Below are positions 7,501-10,882 of a stretch of 10,882 bases of DNA, piece by piece. The stretch covers positions 1 to 10,882 of the forward strand of contig MU634661.1 in assembly GCA_026770595.1 (NCBI GenBank), given 5' to 3'. Source of the stretch: Ochromonadaceae sp. CCMP2298 (Eukaryota; Sar; Synurophyceae; Ochromonadales; Ochromonadaceae). The translations under genes and the position numbers were made by a program. Positions within the stretch are counted from its first letter, which is position 1. Each line of letters opens with the position of its first letter. Below the pieces are notes generated by a model. That model ran no database searches, was not told the origin of the DNA, and saw nothing but the letters and a program-made list of their open reading frames with translations.

Positions 7501-10441
7501 GAAGATCGTGGGGAAGCTGTCGCAGGCGCAGAGCCAGAACCTTCTATGGGGCCTGATGGAGGAAAAGCTGCAGACCCTGGAGCAGCTGCGAATCACGCAC
7601 TCGGCCCTTTCTCGCTCGCAGTACGACCAGGAGCAGCAGGCGGAGAAGCAGCAGGAGCTGCAGGACTGGGTGGACGCGCTGCGTGACGAGCTGAAGACCC
7701 GCCTGGAGAGAGCGGAGAAGCAGCGAGTGATGGACGTATGGGCGCTTATGCAGAACAGCAACAGCTCGGGCTCCTCCTCGCCCAAGAACCCGACCTCGGA
7801 GCAGGCGGCGGCGGGTGCTGCTCGGGAGGACGCGGCCTCGCGCATCGCCTACCTGCGCGCACTGGAGCTGGAGAAGGAGCTGCGCATCTCCATAGCGAGA
7901 GAGGAATCCAGTGAGGTGGAACTGCGCGACAAGGACCTGCTCTTGAGGGAGATGCAGCAGAGGATCAGCGAGATGTCCCTGCGTGCGGAGTTCGGCGAGG
8001 GGGGGTCAGGAGACGAGGTGTGGACGGAGGTGGAGGGAGACAGGCGCGACTCTCAGCCCATTCAGGCGCTGGGTGCGCAGTGCCCTGACGGCTATCTAGA
8101 CAAGCTGTTCCAGGTCTGGGGCAGGCTGGGTCTGAACGAGGAGCAGCGCGCAGAGACCCTGGAGTGCGTGCAGAAGGCCCGCCAGCTGGCGAAGGAGCGG
8201 GCGGTGCTGGATGCTGATGCACAGCTGCAGTGCGCGAGGAGGGAGGTGGGGGTGGTGCAGGACAGACTGTCGCTCCTGTGCAGCGCGGTGGGCTGTCCTA
8301 TCTCCAAGTACGTGCACGTTGCGGAGGTGGCAGAGAGTGGGGAGAAGGAGGAGGAGCCGCTGCTGCCCCTGCTCGCCTCTTTGCAGTATGGCTGCAGCAC
8401 TGCGGAGGCAGACGTGGCCCTGCAGCTGCCCGCGCTGGTGGCAGTGAAGGACCACCTGACCGAGGTGATGAGCGAGATGTGGCTGGAGATCACAGACCTT
8501 TCACCCGCACTACGCGCACTGGCCAAGCTCACACTGCCCGTCGGGGCCGAGGAGGAGAGCCCGGCTCTGCGTGCAGCCCGCCAGCTGGTGGTGCTCAAGG
8601 CGACTCTGCAGACTCTTCCTGTGTGGGAGGGGGAGATCCGCAAGCTGAACCGCACTCGGGTGCAGCTCACCTCCAAGCTGGTGGTGGCCAGAGATGGTTC
8701 TGCCAAGCTGCTGGGTGAACTGCAGCTGCGCGATGTGAAGGGGCAGCTGACTGCGCTCATCAACGCGTCCTCATTCACGCCCGAGGGGGAGGGGGAGGGG
8801 GAGGATCAGCTCTCAGCGCAGGCGGTGCAGATGGCAGTGCAGATTCTGCAGACCAACAGCGCTTCGAACCCGCCCGGCAGCGAGAAGCTCCTAGTGGCCA
8901 TGGAGAGGGTGCAATTGGTGCTGGAGAGCGTCAAGGCGAACCGATCAGCCGCCGCGCAGCAGGTAGCGCGCTTCGTGGATTTATATCTGCAGAACTTCCC
9001 CGGGGAGGAGGATCAGCTAGCCCGCGCTGTGGGGGGCGATTCGGTCACCGCTGTGCAGCTGACTGCGCAGAGAGAGCTTTTGCTGAGCGCTAGCGAGGGT
9101 CGGGCCTGGTCCTCTCCCTCGCTAGATGCGCTATTCGCGCTGGCCGCCGCAGTGCGCACCCTGGCCCCTGCGCTGAACGACTCCCTGAGAAGCCAGCTGT
9201 CCGCAGTGCTGCACGAGATAAACTCCTCCTGCGGTGCGGACGAGGGCAACAAGCTAGTGGCGGGCTTCTTGAGGGCACAGGAGGGCGCGGCGGGGGTGGT
9301 GGAGGCCATGGGCGAGGTGGCAGCGGAGCTGGACGGCATGACGATGTTCCTGGAGGAGCAGTGGCTGCAGGTCAAGGCGCAGGGACTCGCGGACAGCTGG
9401 GCGGCGGCGGCGGGCCCGCACCATATCCGCCTGACGGTGATTCTACAAGAGGTACGCAGCGGAAGAGAGGAAGAGGGGGAGTAGTGTGTAGAAAGTTTAT
9501 TAGATGGAAGATACTAGACCCTATCGCCCTGCGCCCCACACACCCCTTACCATTTCTCCTCTCTCCTCGTCACCCCCCCCTCCTCTCTCCCTCGCCTTCC
9601 CTCTCTCTCTCCCCGTCCTTCTCCCCCTCCCTCTCTCGCTCCTCAGAACGCCTCCCTGCTGGAGGAGCAGCAGCGCATCCAAGGTGTGGTGGATGCGCAA
9701 AGGGAGCTGCTCAGGGCAGACGAGGCCCTCTGCGCACAAGTGGCGGAGAGCCGAGAGTTCGAGCGCCAGTCTGCCGAGAACAGAGGCAAGAAGCTCAAGG
9801 GTGGGGGCACGACCCTACTGGAGGAGGAGAGGTTCCGCAAGAACAGCAAGGCCAAGTTCAACAAACTGTCCGAGAGAATGATGCTGCATCTGGGCAAGCT
9901 CAACGCGCTCACGGGCAAGGCAGAGGGCCGCGCAGCCCATCTGGATGTGCGTCCGGACCTGTCTGCGCTGAGTGAGCAGGGCAAGGACCTCACTAGGGGT
10001 CGCTTCCGGGATAAGGTGGATCTGATGCATCTGCAGCTGCCCACCGGTACCATCCCCAGCATGACCCCCTCCAGCATCCCCGTGCCCCCAGGCAAGCAGC
10101 CCCTCAGCAGCCGAGCTCCGCCCCCTGCACTAGAAGCCTCCGCGCTGGCCGGGTCTGGCGCTGGCGGCCTGGGTCTGGGCCTGGGTGGGGTCAAGTCACG
10201 GACAGTGCCGGAGCCCAAGCGCCCCAGCACTCTGGCGCACCCCCCCACCCCCCAGAACGTCTTCGGCTTTGCTGCCGACTCCTTCGACGCACAGCGCAGC
10301 AGCAGTGGCAGTGCGAGCCCCTCGTTCGGCTTCGAGGGCGCCACTGAGAAGGAGAATCTGCACAACCAGCAGAGTGTGGCGAGTGTCAGCAGCGACACCT
10401 TTAAGCCCGCCCAGGTTAGCCAGGCACCTCAGTCTTCGTAG
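4598..10441 (+). CDS. Kinesin-4 (KIF4-type) motor fused to a PRC1/Ase1/MAP65-like crosslinker, two exons
   Basis: Predicted plus-end-directed mitotic kinesin of about 1882 residues: exon 1 4598-9451 (1618 codons), intron 9452-9646, exon 2 9647-10441 (264 codons plus stop). Motor 1-352: P-loop GQTGSGKT (80-87), switch I NAGSSRSH (204-211), switch II DLAGSE (246-251), HVPYRNSKLTHLLKDALGG (297-315), neck ARNIQNKP (345-352). The TGAEGQRLKEGIQINSGL block is kinesin-4-like. Then a Ser/Arg-rich linker with CDK-type S461-PLR, and a coiled coil (about 508-760) whose NLFNQMKRDAKK (661-672) and VLFKK segments recall KIF4. Further helices follow to about 1100. Residues about 1162-1710 resemble PRC1/Ase1/MAP65: LFQVWGRLGLNEEQR (1170-1184), LLCSAVG (1226-1232), and the spectrin-domain signature FERQSAENRGKK...GGTTLLEEERFRK (1656-1683). 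The tail is disordered Pro/Ser with a KEN box (1853-1855). The start has A at -3 and G at +4. The KIF4 Cys-rich domain is not seen. Kinesin-4 is certain; the fusion is well supported by motif but not tested by profile search. Confidence 0.9.
9452..9646 (+). other. Intron of the kinesin-MAP65 gene (195 bases, phase 0)
   Basis: Donor GAG|GTACGC at 9452 and acceptor CTCCTCAG|AAC at 9647 join ...LTVILQE to NASLLEEQQRIQG in frame. The joined helix leads straight into the spectrin-domain signature, which supports the splice. A pyrimidine tract of about 90 bases (9552-9644) contains only a few purines. CTTAC (9545-9549) and TACTAGAC (about 9510) are possible branch points. Since 195 is divisible by three, retention keeps phase, but TAG at 9482-9484 would end the protein at residue 1628, before the crosslinker signature. 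Confidence 0.85.
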
Positions 10442-10444
10442 ATG

Positions 10445-10472
10445 GTAGAGCGGAGGGCGTAGAGCGGAGGGC
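10445..10472. repeat. 14-bp tandem repeat, two exact copies
   Basis: GTAGAGCGGAGGGC occurs at 10445-10458 and 10459-10472, followed by a degenerate third copy (GTAGGAGCGGGTAG). It starts three bases after the kinesin stop codon. Confidence 0.85.
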
Positions 10473-10673
10473 GTAGGAGCGGGTAGGGGGGCGTTAGGAG
10501 GAGTAGAAGAGTACACGCGTGGTCGCGTAGAACAGGAGAGGGTGGAGGAGATGGGGGATAGGCAGGGCGCTGTGCAAAACGCACAACGCCACGGTATTGA
10601 GTTGGACTGCGCGCAGCAGAGTGCATGATTGAATCAAGCATTCTACAGTTGCAAGAATTCAGTAGACAAGTAC

Positions 10674-10693
10674 AATATAATCTAATATAATCT
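10674..10693. repeat. 10-bp tandem repeat in an AT-rich patch
   Basis: AATATAATCT is present twice head to tail (10674-10683 and 10684-10693), then decays into AAAATAG. It may mark the 3'-end-processing region of the kinesin transcript. Confidence 0.8.
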
Positions 10694-10821
10694 AAAATAG
10701 ATGGAAATCGAATCTAAGCCTGGTGGAGAGCACAGCCCAATACTTAACTGATGTTGCAAAGTTGATATACATAACACACTTGATATAAAATGATCCATAA
10801 AACGGGGTGTGGGAAGCGTCT

Positions 10822-10882
10822 CTACAACAGCCGACTGCGGACACGGGGGTCGAGGGGGGCGTGGGGGTCGCGGTACTGATGG
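10822..10882 (-). CDS. Possible C-terminal end of a gene entering from the right edge (minus strand)
   Basis: Reading leftward from 10881, one minus-strand frame gives HQYRDPHAPLDPRVRSRLL and a TAG stop at 10824-10822. The residue mix is protein-like, the base composition matches the coding regions, and an AT-rich zone follows. The other two frames are also open here, so the case is weak. No family can be recognised from 19 residues. Confidence 0.2.
   Translation of the reverse strand, partial: HQYRDPHAPLDPRVRSRLL

Larger units (their letters stand above)
10442..10882. other. Region downstream of the kinesin gene (441 bases)
   Basis: It begins with a G-rich stretch carrying a 14-bp tandem repeat, passes through ordinary sequence, then becomes AT-rich from about 10660 to 10800, as expected for 3' untranslated sequence and a polyadenylation zone. 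I find no TGTAA or AATAAA. The last 80 bases are GC-rich again and could enter the next gene. Confidence 0.5.

Noticed and set aside
6248-7845. Long antisense frames over the kinesin coiled coil (Leu-rich and Ser-rich)
   Set aside because: They mirror the GAG/CTG/AAG codon bias of the sense coiled coil; low-complexity composition is expected from that.
8780-8805. GAGGGG hexamer run as a possible functional repeat
   Set aside because: It lies in frame within the fusion protein, encoding Glu-Gly repeats in a loop; replication slippage is enough to explain it.
9361-9975. 204-codon plus-strand frame spanning the kinesin intron
   Set aside because: It is out of phase with both exons and reads through the pyrimidine tract as Pro/Ser/Leu low complexity.
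9686-10441. Separate small gene after the kinesin stop
   Set aside because: It has only a GTG at its start and is in phase with exon 1 across a GT..AG intron. The stop at 9482-9484 lies inside that intron.

Overview
The window is nuclear DNA from a GC-rich, gene-dense eukaryotic microbe. The evidence is three short introns with GT..AG ends, a mitochondrial presequence, a nucleolar ribosome-assembly factor and a mitotic kinesin. It is most likely a unicellular alga, but the lineage is not resolved. The convergent gene pair carries TGTAA motifs like the green-algal polyadenylation signal. The aldo/keto reductase has an N-terminal signal-like segment, which would also suit an alga with a secondary plastid. 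Neither clue is decisive.

Layout, left to right. (1) The 5' part of an aldo/keto reductase gene on the minus strand (188-945). Its reading frame runs into a splice donor, and the rest of the gene lies off the left edge. (2) A 319-base divergent spacer holding a perfect 23-bp inverted repeat. (3) NOP53, a 60S ribosome-assembly factor, on the plus strand (1265-2308). (4) A compact 196-base convergent spacer with mirrored TGTAA motifs. (5) A two-exon gene on the minus strand (2505-4177) for a mitochondrial pyruvate-dehydrogenase E2-type protein, whose catalytic His is replaced by Arg. (6) A 420-base divergent spacer with a hairpin flanked by E2F-like sites. (7) A two-exon gene on the plus strand (4598-10441) for a protein of about 1882 residues. 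(8) A 441-base downstream region with small tandem repeats and an AT-rich patch.

The outstanding object is gene 7. Its N-terminal 1100 or so residues read as a complete kinesin-4 (KIF4/chromokinesin type): motor, neck, long coiled coil and conserved central helices. About 550 further residues resemble the PRC1/Ase1/MAP65 antiparallel-microtubule crosslinker family, followed by a disordered tail with a KEN box. In animals KIF4A and PRC1 are separate proteins that bind each other to build and size the spindle midzone. Here both halves appear to be encoded in one polypeptide, most of it in a single uninterrupted reading frame, so the partnership would be covalent. I do not recall a description of this fusion, but I could not search for one.

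The other genes are housekeeping and functionally unrelated: ribosome assembly, mitochondrial carbon metabolism and redox chemistry. They share promoters or 3' regions only by position.
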